A model generated the notes under the pieces. It was not told the origin of the DNA, made no database searches, and saw only the letters and a program-made list of their open reading frames with translations. From contig DAYM01000013.1 of the NCBI GenBank assembly GCA_002506905.1, positions 1 through 64,000 on the forward strand: DNA of 64,000 bases, written 5' to 3'. Position 1 is the stretch's first letter; every line of letters starts with the position of its first letter. A program made the position numbers and the translations under genes. This stretch comes from Methanomassiliicoccaceae archaeon UBA328 (GTDB lineage Archaea > Thermoplasmatota > Thermoplasmata > Methanomassiliicoccales > Methanomethylophilaceae). Of the stretch, positions 37,228-44,699 are shown piece after piece.

Positions 37228-38054
37228 TTCTGTTCTACCGTCTTGGTGATCTTCTCGATGATGCCCCTGAACGCTTTGGCAGATGCCGATTCGGGGTTTG
37301 CGAGAACTATGGGCATTCCCTTGTCGCCGGATTCGACGATATCGGCTTCGATCGGGACACGTCCGAGGAACTGGATGTTCATCGATTTGGCAGTGGCCTC
37401 TCCTCCGCCGGACTTGAAGATGTTGGTGACCTCTCCGCAGTGGGGGCAGACGAATCCGCTCATATTCTCGATGAGACCGATGATCGGGATACCCACCTGT
37501 GCGGCGAATGTTACCGATTTCCTGCTGTCCAGAAGTGCGACGTCCTGAGGTGTTGTGACGATGACGATACCGTCTGCCTTGGGGATGAGCTGCACGATCG
37601 AAAGTGCTTCGTCTCCGGTTCCCGGAGGCATATCTACGACGAGGTAGTCAAGGTCTCCCCAGTTGACATCCTCTATGAATTGTTTGACGGCCCCCATCTT
37701 GACAGGGCCTCTCCACATGATCGCAGAGTCCTTGTCGGGAAGGAGGAATGCCATGGACATGAGCTTGAGTGACGGGGGTACCGTTACAGGAATGAGTCTC
37801 TCATTCTCCACTGTGAGCTTCTCGTCCTCTACATGGAACATCTTGGGGATGTTAGGTCCGGTGATGTCGATATCCATGATACCGGTCTCGTAACCGGCAT
37901 TTGCGAGTGTGACCGCAAGGTTGGATGCTACGGTACTCTTACCAACTCCTCCCTTGCCGCTCATCACTATGATGACATGTTTGATCCTGGAAAGGCAGTC
38001 GTTGAGTTTTGTCTGTTCTTCGATGTCCTCTCCGCTCAGCATTGGTTTTGACAT
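37224..38054 (-). CDS. Mrp/NBP35-type P-loop ATPase, Fe-S cluster carrier
   Basis: A 276-residue ParA-like ATPase that carries and delivers Fe-S clusters (ApbC/Nbp35 type). The deviant Walker A is MSGKGGVGKSTVASNLA (about 40-56), the Walker B region is VVDMPPGTGDEA, and the cluster-binding CPHC is in SGFVCPHCGEVT (about 210). The start at 38054 (MSKPML) follows a GGTG site; the longer frame from 38420 runs antisense through the VOC gene and is rejected. It is first in a two-gene operon with the NifX-like protein. Confidence 0.94.
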   Translation of the reverse strand: MSKPMLSGEDIEEQTKLNDCLSRIKHVIIVMSGKGGVGKSTVASNLAVTLANAGYETGIMDIDITGPNIPKMFHVEDEKLTVENERLIPVTVPPSLKLMSMAFLLPDKDSAIMWRGPVKMGAVKQFIEDVNWGDLDYLVVDMPPGTGDEALSIVQLIPKADGIVIVTTPQDVALLDSRKSVTFAAQVGIPIIGLIENMSGFVCPHCGEVTNIFKSGGGEATAKSMNIQFLGRVPIEADIVESGDKGMPIVLANPESASAKAFRGIIEKITKTVEQK

Positions 38055-38085
38055 GTGAAATACACCTAATGCTCCCGCATCATAT

Positions 38086-38100
38086 ACGTGCGTTAAAAGG
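38086..38100 (+). promoter_or_regulatory. Promoter of the VOC protein gene
   Basis: ACGTGCG is followed by a TATA-like GTTAAAAGG, about 30 bases before the ATG at 38130. Confidence 0.4.
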
Positions 38101-38129
38101 GTTGTCATTCTTTTTTGCAAATACATATA

Positions 38130-38555
38130 ATGTCCGAGACAGATACGTTCGGTATGCCCATAGGCGATCCCGGAGGAGGGAATTTCGAGTACACGAACGA
38201 AGGACTGCCGCAATGCATCTTTTTGGCGGCGGTGCCTGTGAGCGATATCGATAAGGGATTGGAGTTCTACAGGGACCTTCTCGGAATGGAAGTGATGTAC
38301 CGCAACGACAGGGAAGCGGGTCTTCGCAGGGAAAGTGCCAGGATAGTCCTCCGGCTGTCCAAGAACTGCGGTGTGGACACCGGTATATACATGGGGGTCG
38401 ACGATCCGTACGATCTTCACAGAAGGCTCATCGATGAGGGTGTGACCTTCGTTCAGGACCCTACGAGGGAACCTTGGGGGGTCAGCACGTCCTTCAGGGA
38501 TTTCGATGGCAATGTCATCCGCGTCATTGAGATGAAGGCGCCGATCAGGCCATAA
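38130..38555 (+). CDS. VOC (glyoxalase/bleomycin resistance) family protein
   Basis: A 141-residue vicinal-oxygen-chelate protein with two beta-alpha-beta-beta-beta units: IFLAAVPVSDIDKGLEFYRD at the start and DPYDLHRRL with WGVSTSFRDFDGNVIRVIE at the end. The C-terminal metal Glu is present (VIE), but the first-strand His of glyoxalase I is not obvious, so the activity is uncertain. Divergent from the Mrp gene and 32 bases before a flavodoxin gene. Confidence 0.85.
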   Translation: MSETDTFGMPIGDPGGGNFEYTNEGLPQCIFLAAVPVSDIDKGLEFYRDLLGMEVMYRNDREAGLRRESARIVLRLSKNCGVDTGIYMGVDDPYDLHRRLIDEGVTFVQDPTREPWGVSTSFRDFDGNVIRVIEMKAPIRP

Positions 38556-38587
38556 TCATTTTATCAGCTTCTGCTCATAACGGGAGC

Positions 38588-39175
38588 ATGAAGGTCATCG
38601 CCCTTAACGGCAGTCCGCGTCTTGTGGGAAATACCAGCAATCTGATAATTGAGGTTCTGGATGAGATCGAGAAACAGGGAATCGAAACGGAGCAGATCCA
38701 ACTTTACGGATACGATCTCGATCCCTGTAACGACTGCAGATCATGCGAGATGAGGGGCGACGGCAGGTGCATCATGGAAGAGGACGGTCTGAACGATATC
38801 GTCGATAAGCTCCGTGAGGCCGACGGTGTGATTTTGGCCTCTCCCGCATACTACGGTTCGTGCACCGGGCACATGAAGATATTCATGGAAAGGGCAGGAC
38901 TGGCGATGGAGATGGGAGACATGGGGCTGAGGCACAAGGTCGGCGGAGCTTTCGTCATCAATGCGCATGACGGAGGATCGCTGGCATATATGCAGATGGT
39001 CCACTGGATGCTCCGCAACGAGATGATCGTGGTCGGAGGAAGGCCTGCGCCCATACTCAAAGCACTCAACTCTCCCCAGTATCAGGAAGACACTCAGGGA
39101 ATGAAGGGCGCCATGGCAATGGCACGCGAGATGGCATGGACCATCCTGCGTCTTAATGGATTAGAAATGGAATGA
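38588..39175 (+). CDS. Flavodoxin-fold iron-sulfur flavoprotein family protein
   Basis: A 195-residue NADPH-dependent FMN reductase-type flavodoxin fold (ALNGSPRLVGNTSNLI phosphate loop; SPAYYGSCTGHMKIFMERA). A Cys motif CNDCRSCEMRGDGRC at about 47-61 fits the Fe-S cluster region of archaeal iron-sulfur flavoproteins, although Cys spacing differs between subfamilies. It probably takes part in cytoplasmic electron transfer or oxidant defence. A GGGAG site precedes the ATG. Confidence 0.88.
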   Translation: MKVIALNGSPRLVGNTSNLIIEVLDEIEKQGIETEQIQLYGYDLDPCNDCRSCEMRGDGRCIMEEDGLNDIVDKLREADGVILASPAYYGSCTGHMKIFMERAGLAMEMGDMGLRHKVGGAFVINAHDGGSLAYMQMVHWMLRNEMIVVGGRPAPILKALNSPQYQEDTQGMKGAMAMAREMAWTILRLNGLEME

Positions 39176-39197
39176 GGGGTCTCCCCCTCTTTTTTTT
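39174..39197 (+). terminator. Intrinsic-type terminator
   Basis: GAGGGG and CCCCCTC pair over a short loop, followed by eight T residues, overlapping the stop of the flavoprotein gene. Confidence 0.75.
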
Positions 39198-39201
39198 GGG
39201 T

Positions 39202-39924
39202 TTAGAAGAAATAGAATCCGCAGTCCTCGTCGATAGCGATCTTGGCTACCAGGCCGAGTCTCTCGAGAGGTCCGGAATAACGTCTTACCATCATCTTTCC
39301 CTCATCGGGAAGGACGGCTGTCAGCTTCTCGACCTCTTTCTGAAGTTCCGGTGCATCCGATGCGGGGAATATCTTCCTCTCGCCGGCAGATTCGGGTGCC
39401 GAAGCTATGATCCTGCATCCGTATTTCTCCGCAATGCCCGGAAGGAGACTGTTGTTGGGTCCGAAGGATCCTATGCATCCTCTTCCCTTGTCCCATGACA
39501 GGGGGCATCTGGCACACATCGCGTTCATCTCGTCGAATTCCACAAGGTCCCATCCCGAGATGCGGTTCTCGGGCTTGGAAGCGGCTATCGCCTTCTTCTT
39601 TCCCGCGTCATCGAGTTTGTCGAGATCGATCCATCCGGTGCTGACCCTTTTGCTTTCTTTCTTCAGAAGTTCCAGATCATCTTCTTTCTTGATCTTGTCA
39701 AGGTAGATCGCATCGGTCTCGGCATTGATCCTGTTCCTCTTCATGAAGCCCTCCCAATCCGGGAATATCTTCTTTGCTTCGTCGAGAGGGACGAATTCGT
39801 CGTAGCTGACGGCATCCTCAAAACCTTTGATGTCGTCCAATTTCACTTTGTGATATGTCTGTTTGAGTTCTCTGCATAATGCATTCTTAGCTTCGGTCTC
39901 GCAGATTCCGATATTGATTCCCAT
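39202..39924 (-). CDS. Hypothetical Cys-cluster protein, unrecognised
   Basis: A 240-residue soluble protein of unknown family. The first 130 residues are charged and helical. The second half carries CARCPLSWDKGRGC (about 137-150) and GCRIIA (about 169), enough thiols for a metal or Fe-S site, followed by a C-terminal alpha/beta segment with a late Cys (DEDCGFYFF). It is monocistronic, with a TATA-like TTTTAAAC upstream on the minus strand near 39958. Confidence 0.7.
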   Translation of the reverse strand: MGINIGICETEAKNALCRELKQTYHKVKLDDIKGFEDAVSYDEFVPLDEAKKIFPDWEGFMKRNRINAETDAIYLDKIKKEDDLELLKKESKRVSTGWIDLDKLDDAGKKKAIAASKPENRISGWDLVEFDEMNAMCARCPLSWDKGRGCIGSFGPNNSLLPGIAEKYGCRIIASAPESAGERKIFPASDAPELQKEVEKLTAVLPDEGKMMVRRYSGPLERLGLVAKIAIDEDCGFYFF

Positions 39925-39989
39925 ACCTTCACCGGAAGATTCTCATGCATTAGACGTTTAAAATCCTTATCAGGGCCGGATAAGAGGTA

Positions 39990-40319
39990 TCATTCGTCCA
40001 AAAAGGTCACGGAATCGGGGTCGGACCTGAAAGCCAGGGATCCGGCTACCATGCCGGATTCGAGATATGCCGCATGCATGACGCCGTCCGGTACGAGGCA
40101 GGTCAGGGTGAGAGGCCTGCACAGCTCCGGATCGAATATCTTACTCGTGGCGCGGTCCATGAGGTCCATGGGCGATATATTCCCGAGAGATTGGATGTAC
40201 TGTCTCACCTGGGCGCACGGGGATTCGACGGTTACGCTCATAGTTCCGTCTCCGTTGTCCTTCACCGTGATCTTATGGTCCATTTCGCATGAGCCCATTC
40301 TGACCAAGACCGTAGCCAT
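39990..40319 (-). CDS. DUF6951-like small Cys protein (paralogue A)
   Basis: A 109-residue protein with the same plan as the protein at 59683: an N-terminal Cys followed by a beta-strand (SCEMDHKITV), a VESPC segment, a helical middle and a C-terminal TCLVPDGVMHAAYLESGM segment. The placement in DUF6951 is by recollection of the family pattern and is not certain. Function is unknown; the conserved Cys residues suggest metal or cluster binding. Confidence 0.7.
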   Translation of the reverse strand: MATVLVRMGSCEMDHKITVKDNGDGTMSVTVESPCAQVRQYIQSLGNISPMDLMDRATSKIFDPELCRPLTLTCLVPDGVMHAAYLESGMVAGSLAFRSDPDSVTFLDE

Positions 40320-40370
40320 GGACGAGCCAGTGCGATACGGGGTTATTTGGATTTCGATAAAAAATGGGTT

Positions 40371-40394
40371 TTCTCCCCCCTTGCGAGGGGAGAA
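40371..40394 (-). terminator. GC-rich hairpin after the RND transporter gene
   Basis: TTCTCCCC/GGGGAGAA forms an 8-bp stem. An alternative pairing uses the outer CCCCCCTT/AAGGGGGG. On the minus strand it is followed by AAAACCC and then a T-run. Confidence 0.55.
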
Positions 40395-40409
40395 GGGGGG
40401 TTAAAGTGT

Positions 40410-42866
40410 TTACTCGGAGTTCTTATGAAGGAACTTGGGTCCCTTCCAGCTCCAATCGCCCATCAGATGCATCAAGGCAGGTACGACGTACGGGATGATG
40501 ACCAGCGAATCCACCAGGATGGCGAATCCGAGAGCGAATCCGAACTCCTGCAGGAGCGGGGATGACGACACCAGCAGGGTAAGGAACGTACCGCCCATGA
40601 TCAGTCCGCACAGGGTGATGACCGATCCGGACCTCACCAATGCGGCCTCGATGGCCTCATCGTTGGACAATCCTCTCTTCTTACCTTCCCTGATACGGGT
40701 GGTCAGCAGGATATCATAGTCCATACCGAGTCCGAGACATACAACGAACAGAACGATCGGGACGACCCATGTGACCGGGATGCTGAGCAGGTCGACGAAC
40801 ACGATGCTCGTCAGTGCCAGCGTCCATGTGATTCCCATGAGGATCGTCAGCAGCGAACGCATCGGCGTGAAGTACGATCCGAGTACGAAGAGCAGCAGGA
40901 TGTAGATCAGGATGACCACGCCGAGCTTGATCCAATCGAATTGGGAACCGACGGTATCGGAGATCTCTCCGAGAGAGACTACGGCACCGGCGACCCAAGT
41001 TGCGGCGAACACATCGGAGTATTCCGAGTCGAAGGTGTCATGGACCAATGTCTTCAGCGAGGATATGGAATCCATCGAAAGCTGCGACATGGGCTCATCC
41101 ATCAGCATGACGGTGAGTTTCACGTAGGTACCGTCCGTAGAGACCGTTCCTCCGAGGTAGTTCACTATGTAGTCGATCGTGGGTCCGACCGCAGAGGCGG
41201 GTGTGCTGTATCCGTAGGGGGATGCTTCGAAGACCGCCTTTATGTAGGGCTGGATGACCTCTGGAAGCATCTGGATGGCTGCCTGGTTGGTCATGGCTAC
41301 CGTTACATTTGCTTCTCCGTATTTCTCTACCAATGCAGAGTATACCTGATCGTACAGTCCGGCGCCGTAGTATGTCCAAGGCGTGGGTCCGAGAACATAA
41401 TCGACATTATCCGTATCATTGGCGGCGATCTGGGTCGACATTGTGTTCGTTATCGTCAGATAAGCGGCCGGATCGGCGGTCCAGGTCAGGGTCATATTGG
41501 CCGTATCGATGGTTGCGATGGGGCTGTTGAGCTCTGCGACGACATATGTAGGCATCAGCATACCGCCGTCTGTATAGTCGATCATCGTGTCGATTCCCTG
41601 TTTTCCGTCGCTGTCGGGCATGACGCTGATCATATCGAAGGAATCCTCTTCCGTGGCCATCACGTAGATCGCTGGTACGGAGATCAGGAGGGCTGCGACG
41701 ACGATCGCCTTTGCGTGGTCCTTAGAGACCTTTGCTGCTTTGGTGAAGTGCTTCTTTCCGAAGTTCGCGAACTTGCCCCAAACGCCGTTCCTTGCTTTTC
41801 CTCCTTCGTTGTAAGATTCGATCTTCGAAGGCCAGAATATCCTGTCACCGATAAGTGCCAGCAGTGCGGGTATGAAGGTCAGTGCGGCGAACATGGCGAG
41901 AACGATTCCCAATGCGAGGACTATTCCCATGGACCTGATCATCGAGAACGTACACAGGCTCATCACACCGAATCCGATGATGACCGCGAGACCGGATGTT
42001 GCAACAGATTCTCCGGCCCATTTGATGGCCTCGGTAAGCGCTTCATCCTTGTCTTTGCCGTTCTTACGTTCTTCTCTGTATCTTGATATTATGAATATCG
42101 AGTAATCGCAGCCTGCTCCCAGCATTGAGACCAGGACGATCGTTGTAGTGATGTAGAATATGTCGAATATTCCTCCGATGAAGAATACGAGACACATGAC
42201 GATACCGTATGCCATTCCCACTACGAGAGGCGGGACAATGGCTGTGACTATTGCATAGAAGAACAGTCCCAGCAGCAGAATGATCAGAAGGATCGAGAAT
42301 GGATCGATCTTTTCGACATCCGATACCGCACCGTTCTCGGTATCGTACTCTATGGCGTCGGTACCGGTGACATAGGTCTGGAATTCCGCGCCGGTAGCTT
42401 CCTTTGCGCCGTCCACGAGGGTCCTGAGGTTATCCACCTCTTTGGTACCGGTGACATCGCTGCCGTATTGGACCGCGATGAGATAGACGCCGGATTGCGT
42501 GACGTCTCCGTCCTTATTGTAGGAGCCCATCAATGATAAAGAGGTCCCGTCCCCGTATTTTTCGGAGACCAATTGTCCTAATCCGCCTTCCCCGTAGATG
42601 AAGTTCGTAACTTCCGCGAGTTCGTTGGACGTTGTGTATTCGATAAGCACGATGGTGCCTGTCGATGTACTTTCTGCAAACTCTTCCTCAATGAGGTCGA
42701 GTCCTTGGCTGGATTCCGAGTCGCTGTCGACCATCGAAGTGATGTCGTAGTTAAGGACATCCCTGTACTCGAGAGCGAACGGTGCAGCCACCAAAAGGAC
42801 GACCAGCCATGCGGCTATGATCGTCTTTGGATGTTTGATGATGGTCTTTGCCATTTTATCGAACAT
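40410..42866 (-). CDS. RND superfamily transporter (MmpL/HAE3-like)
   Basis: An 818-residue integral membrane exporter with two repeats. Each has one helix (first at about 15-35), a large extracellular domain, and five helices (about 205-370 and 650-800) with MMPL-type helix 4 motifs (GAGCDYSIFIISRYREE; GLGMDYDILLTTRIRE). It is probably a proton-driven exporter of lipids, drugs or hydrophobic compounds. The start at 42866 follows a GGTGA site. Two TTGA-N6-TCAA palindromes flank its TATA box, so it is probably repressed by the divergent TetR protein. Confidence 0.9.
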   Translation of the reverse strand: MFDKMAKTIIKHPKTIIAAWLVVLLVAAPFALEYRDVLNYDITSMVDSDSESSQGLDLIEEEFAESTSTGTIVLIEYTTSNELAEVTNFIYGEGGLGQLVSEKYGDGTSLSLMGSYNKDGDVTQSGVYLIAVQYGSDVTGTKEVDNLRTLVDGAKEATGAEFQTYVTGTDAIEYDTENGAVSDVEKIDPFSILLIILLLGLFFYAIVTAIVPPLVVGMAYGIVMCLVFFIGGIFDIFYITTTIVLVSMLGAGCDYSIFIISRYREERKNGKDKDEALTEAIKWAGESVATSGLAVIIGFGVMSLCTFSMIRSMGIVLALGIVLAMFAALTFIPALLALIGDRIFWPSKIESYNEGGKARNGVWGKFANFGKKHFTKAAKVSKDHAKAIVVAALLISVPAIYVMATEEDSFDMISVMPDSDGKQGIDTMIDYTDGGMLMPTYVVAELNSPIATIDTANMTLTWTADPAAYLTITNTMSTQIAANDTDNVDYVLGPTPWTYYGAGLYDQVYSALVEKYGEANVTVAMTNQAAIQMLPEVIQPYIKAVFEASPYGYSTPASAVGPTIDYIVNYLGGTVSTDGTYVKLTVMLMDEPMSQLSMDSISSLKTLVHDTFDSEYSDVFAATWVAGAVVSLGEISDTVGSQFDWIKLGVVILIYILLLFVLGSYFTPMRSLLTILMGITWTLALTSIVFVDLLSIPVTWVVPIVLFVVCLGLGMDYDILLTTRIREGKKRGLSNDEAIEAALVRSGSVITLCGLIMGGTFLTLLVSSSPLLQEFGFALGFAILVDSLVIIPYVVPALMHLMGDWSWKGPKFLHKNSE

Positions 42867-42876
42867 TTTTTCACCG

Positions 42877-42890
42877 TTGAACATGCTCAA
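42877..42890. promoter_or_regulatory. Operator O1 (TTGA-N6-TCAA)
   Basis: TTGAACATGCTCAA covers the expected transcription start of the RND gene. It matches O2 and O3 in both half-sites. Confidence 0.7.
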
Positions 42891-42900
42891 GCATTTGTGA

Positions 42901-42910
42901 TATTTATATC
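42901..42910 (-). promoter_or_regulatory. TATA box of the RND transporter gene
   Basis: GATATAAATA on the minus strand lies between O1 and O2, about 35-45 bases before the start codon at 42866. Confidence 0.6.
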
Positions 42911-42912
42911 TA

Positions 42913-42926
42913 TTGAGCGTGTTCAA
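42913..42926. promoter_or_regulatory. Operator O2 (TTGA-N6-TCAA)
   Basis: TTGAGCGTGTTCAA lies directly upstream of the RND TATA box, over the expected BRE position. Confidence 0.7.
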
Positions 42927-43030
42927 GACGTTTAACGTGTAAAGATCGGGTTCATCCGCGAATTCATGCAATTATTATGATAATAACACCAAATATGGTT
43001 TAAAAACAGTTAATTTTAGGAAAAAGATGA

Positions 43031-43044
43031 TTGAGCGTAATCAA
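43031..43044. promoter_or_regulatory. Operator O3 (TTGA-N6-TCAA) at the tetR promoter
   Basis: TTGAGCGTAATCAA lies about 25 bases after a TATA-like GTTTAAAAAC (near 42998), so it would overlap the tetR transcription start and allow autorepression. Confidence 0.65.
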
Positions 43045-43077
43045 GTAGAAGTACTTGGTATGCGATAATAGGTTCAA

Positions 43078-43791
43078 ATGGCAGCCGTGGTCAAAGAGAT
43101 CGGGAAAAAGATCGGCAAAAAGAAAGAGGCCGAGCCGATCGACAAGCATAACGATTCCAGAGAGAAGATCCTAGAGGCATCTTTCGAATTATTCTGCGAA
43201 CAGGGTTATGAGAAGACAACGATCCGTCAGATCATTCAAAGGTCCGGAGTTTTGAACGGCAGCCTGTATTATGCTTTCGGCAACAAGGAAGGCATATTCA
43301 GAACGATCGCCATGGAAGCATTCGAAGCGGTACTGAAGGAATCGGAGAAGGAATTGGAAAAGAATTCCAATCTTCTGGTGGCCATATCCTATCCGGCCGC
43401 ATTGGACCTCTATCTGGCATCTAAATCCAAGCATATCGCGGAGATGCTGTATCACGGCCACAATTCTTGGCAGATAATGAACGGCATCATGGAGGTCATG
43501 CGCAAATGGATCGACGAGCAGGTCAGGAAGATCGATAAGGATTTTGTCTTTAAGGATTACGACAGGAATGTCCTTGCCATCATGGGAGTTATCGGAAAAT
43601 ATATCGAAGAATACTATGTCACGGACAATAACATACCCTTCAGGAAGAATCTGAAAGAGGTCATCATAGTGACCTGTGCGTTATTCGGGCAGCAGGTATT
43701 CGATATCGACAGTGTCGTAGAGGCTGTGGCCTCGCATGTAGAGGCCCTTGACATTATGATATTGGGGTCCAAGATCAACTCGGTCTCCTGA
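43078..43791 (+). CDS. TetR-family transcriptional regulator
   Basis: A 237-residue one-component regulator. A Lys-rich N-terminal tail (about 1-25) precedes the TetR HTH: SREKILEASFELFCEQGYEK, then TTIRQIIQRSGVLNGSLYYAF with the recognition helix around residue 60. The C-terminal ligand domain (about 75-237) has no recognised ligand motif. It is divergent from the RND transporter, and three matching palindromes lie between the two genes, which points to local control and autoregulation. Confidence 0.92.
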   Translation: MAAVVKEIGKKIGKKKEAEPIDKHNDSREKILEASFELFCEQGYEKTTIRQIIQRSGVLNGSLYYAFGNKEGIFRTIAMEAFEAVLKESEKELEKNSNLLVAISYPAALDLYLASKSKHIAEMLYHGHNSWQIMNGIMEVMRKWIDEQVRKIDKDFVFKDYDRNVLAIMGVIGKYIEEYYVTDNNIPFRKNLKEVIIVTCALFGQQVFDIDSVVEAVASHVEALDIMILGSKINSVS

Positions 43792-43866
43792 TCATAGCAC
43801 GTATACTGTATTTTTTGATGCTATTATACAAACAATGATAATGGGCCAAGGCCATATGGGAACACA

Positions 43867-44358
43867 ATGGCAGACATAATGATCCGCAAAAGGAAGAGAA
43901 TGAGAACGAAGGAGATCAAGGAGATCTCCAAAGAGCTCGAAGAAGAGCTCGGTGTTCCCGTGTTCACAGAGGACGAAGCTGTGGACCTGGCGGAAAGCAC
44001 CGATTACAACGTTCTGTTCGTGAACAACAGTATTTTGGGTCTGGTCGTTGACGGGAAGCCTTTCCTCACGGTCAGAGGGGTCATGAGATACAGGCCGGAG
44101 AAGAGGTTCGTCACCATCGATATGGGCGCAGTTCCGTTCATCGTCAACGGTGCGGACTGCATGGGCCCGGGTATCGTCGATGCGGATGAATCCATTCAGG
44201 AAGGCGACATGGTCTGGATCAGAGATGTCAAGAACCTCAAGGCGCTGGCCATAGGGATATCCAACCGCTCCGGTGCCGAACTGAAAGCCAAGAAGCCCGG
44301 AAAGGCCATAAGGTCGCTGCAGTACGTCGGCGACAAACTCTGGAAGACCGAGGAATGA
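43867..44358 (+). CDS. PUA-domain RNA-binding protein (MCT-1/Tma20-like)
   Basis: A 163-residue archaeal protein with a pre-PUA domain (about 1-75, containing RKRKRMRTKEIKEISKEL) and a PUA domain (about 78-155: FVTIDMGAVPFIVNGADCMG, IQEGDMVWIRD, ALAIGISNRSG). The eukaryotic relatives MCT-1 and Tma20 act in translation recycling and re-initiation, so a ribosome-linked role is likely. It is first of three close genes with sepF and an HD hydrolase. Confidence 0.88.
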   Translation: MADIMIRKRKRMRTKEIKEISKELEEELGVPVFTEDEAVDLAESTDYNVLFVNNSILGLVVDGKPFLTVRGVMRYRPEKRFVTIDMGAVPFIVNGADCMGPGIVDADESIQEGDMVWIRDVKNLKALAIGISNRSGAELKAKKPGKAIRSLQYVGDKLWKTEE

Positions 44359-44362
44359 TCGA

Positions 44363-44698
44363 ATGGCGAAAGGCGCGAAGGCGGAAGAGAAGGTCTTCGT
44401 CGACCTGGGATCCATGCCGGTCAAGACAAAGGTCGCGACCGATGCCCGTATCAGGGCGGTAACGGTCAAACAATTCGGTGATACCAAGACGTTGATCGAC
44501 ATGGCCTACAGGGGGAATGTCGTCGTCATAGATTTCTCGGCTTTCGAGGATACGGACCAGGCGAAGCGGAACATGGTGAAGGAATTCATGAAGGCCGCCG
44601 TCGATATCAGCGGAGCATTCATGGAGGTCTCCGGAAGCCTGATGATCCTGGCGGGAAACGGAATGCCGATAGACAAAGTGCGTCTGGCCAGGAGGTAA
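44363..44698 (+). CDS. sepF: SepF-type cell division protein
   Basis: A 111-residue SepF/DUF552 protein, which in archaea tethers FtsZ at the division site. The core domain runs from about residue 25 (VTVKQFGDTKTLIDMAYRGNVVVIDF) to the end and includes MKAAVDISGAFMEVSGSLMILAG. The N-terminus (MAKGAKAEEKVFVDL) is short and lacks the amphipathic membrane-targeting helix seen in most SepF proteins, and no in-frame upstream start restores it. It starts four bases after the PUA gene. Confidence 0.88.
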   Translation: MAKGAKAEEKVFVDLGSMPVKTKVATDARIRAVTVKQFGDTKTLIDMAYRGNVVVIDFSAFEDTDQAKRNMVKEFMKAAVDISGAFMEVSGSLMILAGNGMPIDKVRLARR

Positions 44699-44699
44699 G

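Noticed and set aside
37224..38420. Long 398-residue reading of the Mrp gene.
   Set aside because: The extra N-terminal part is antisense to the VOC gene and has no similarity to Mrp; a ribosome site supports the start at 38054.
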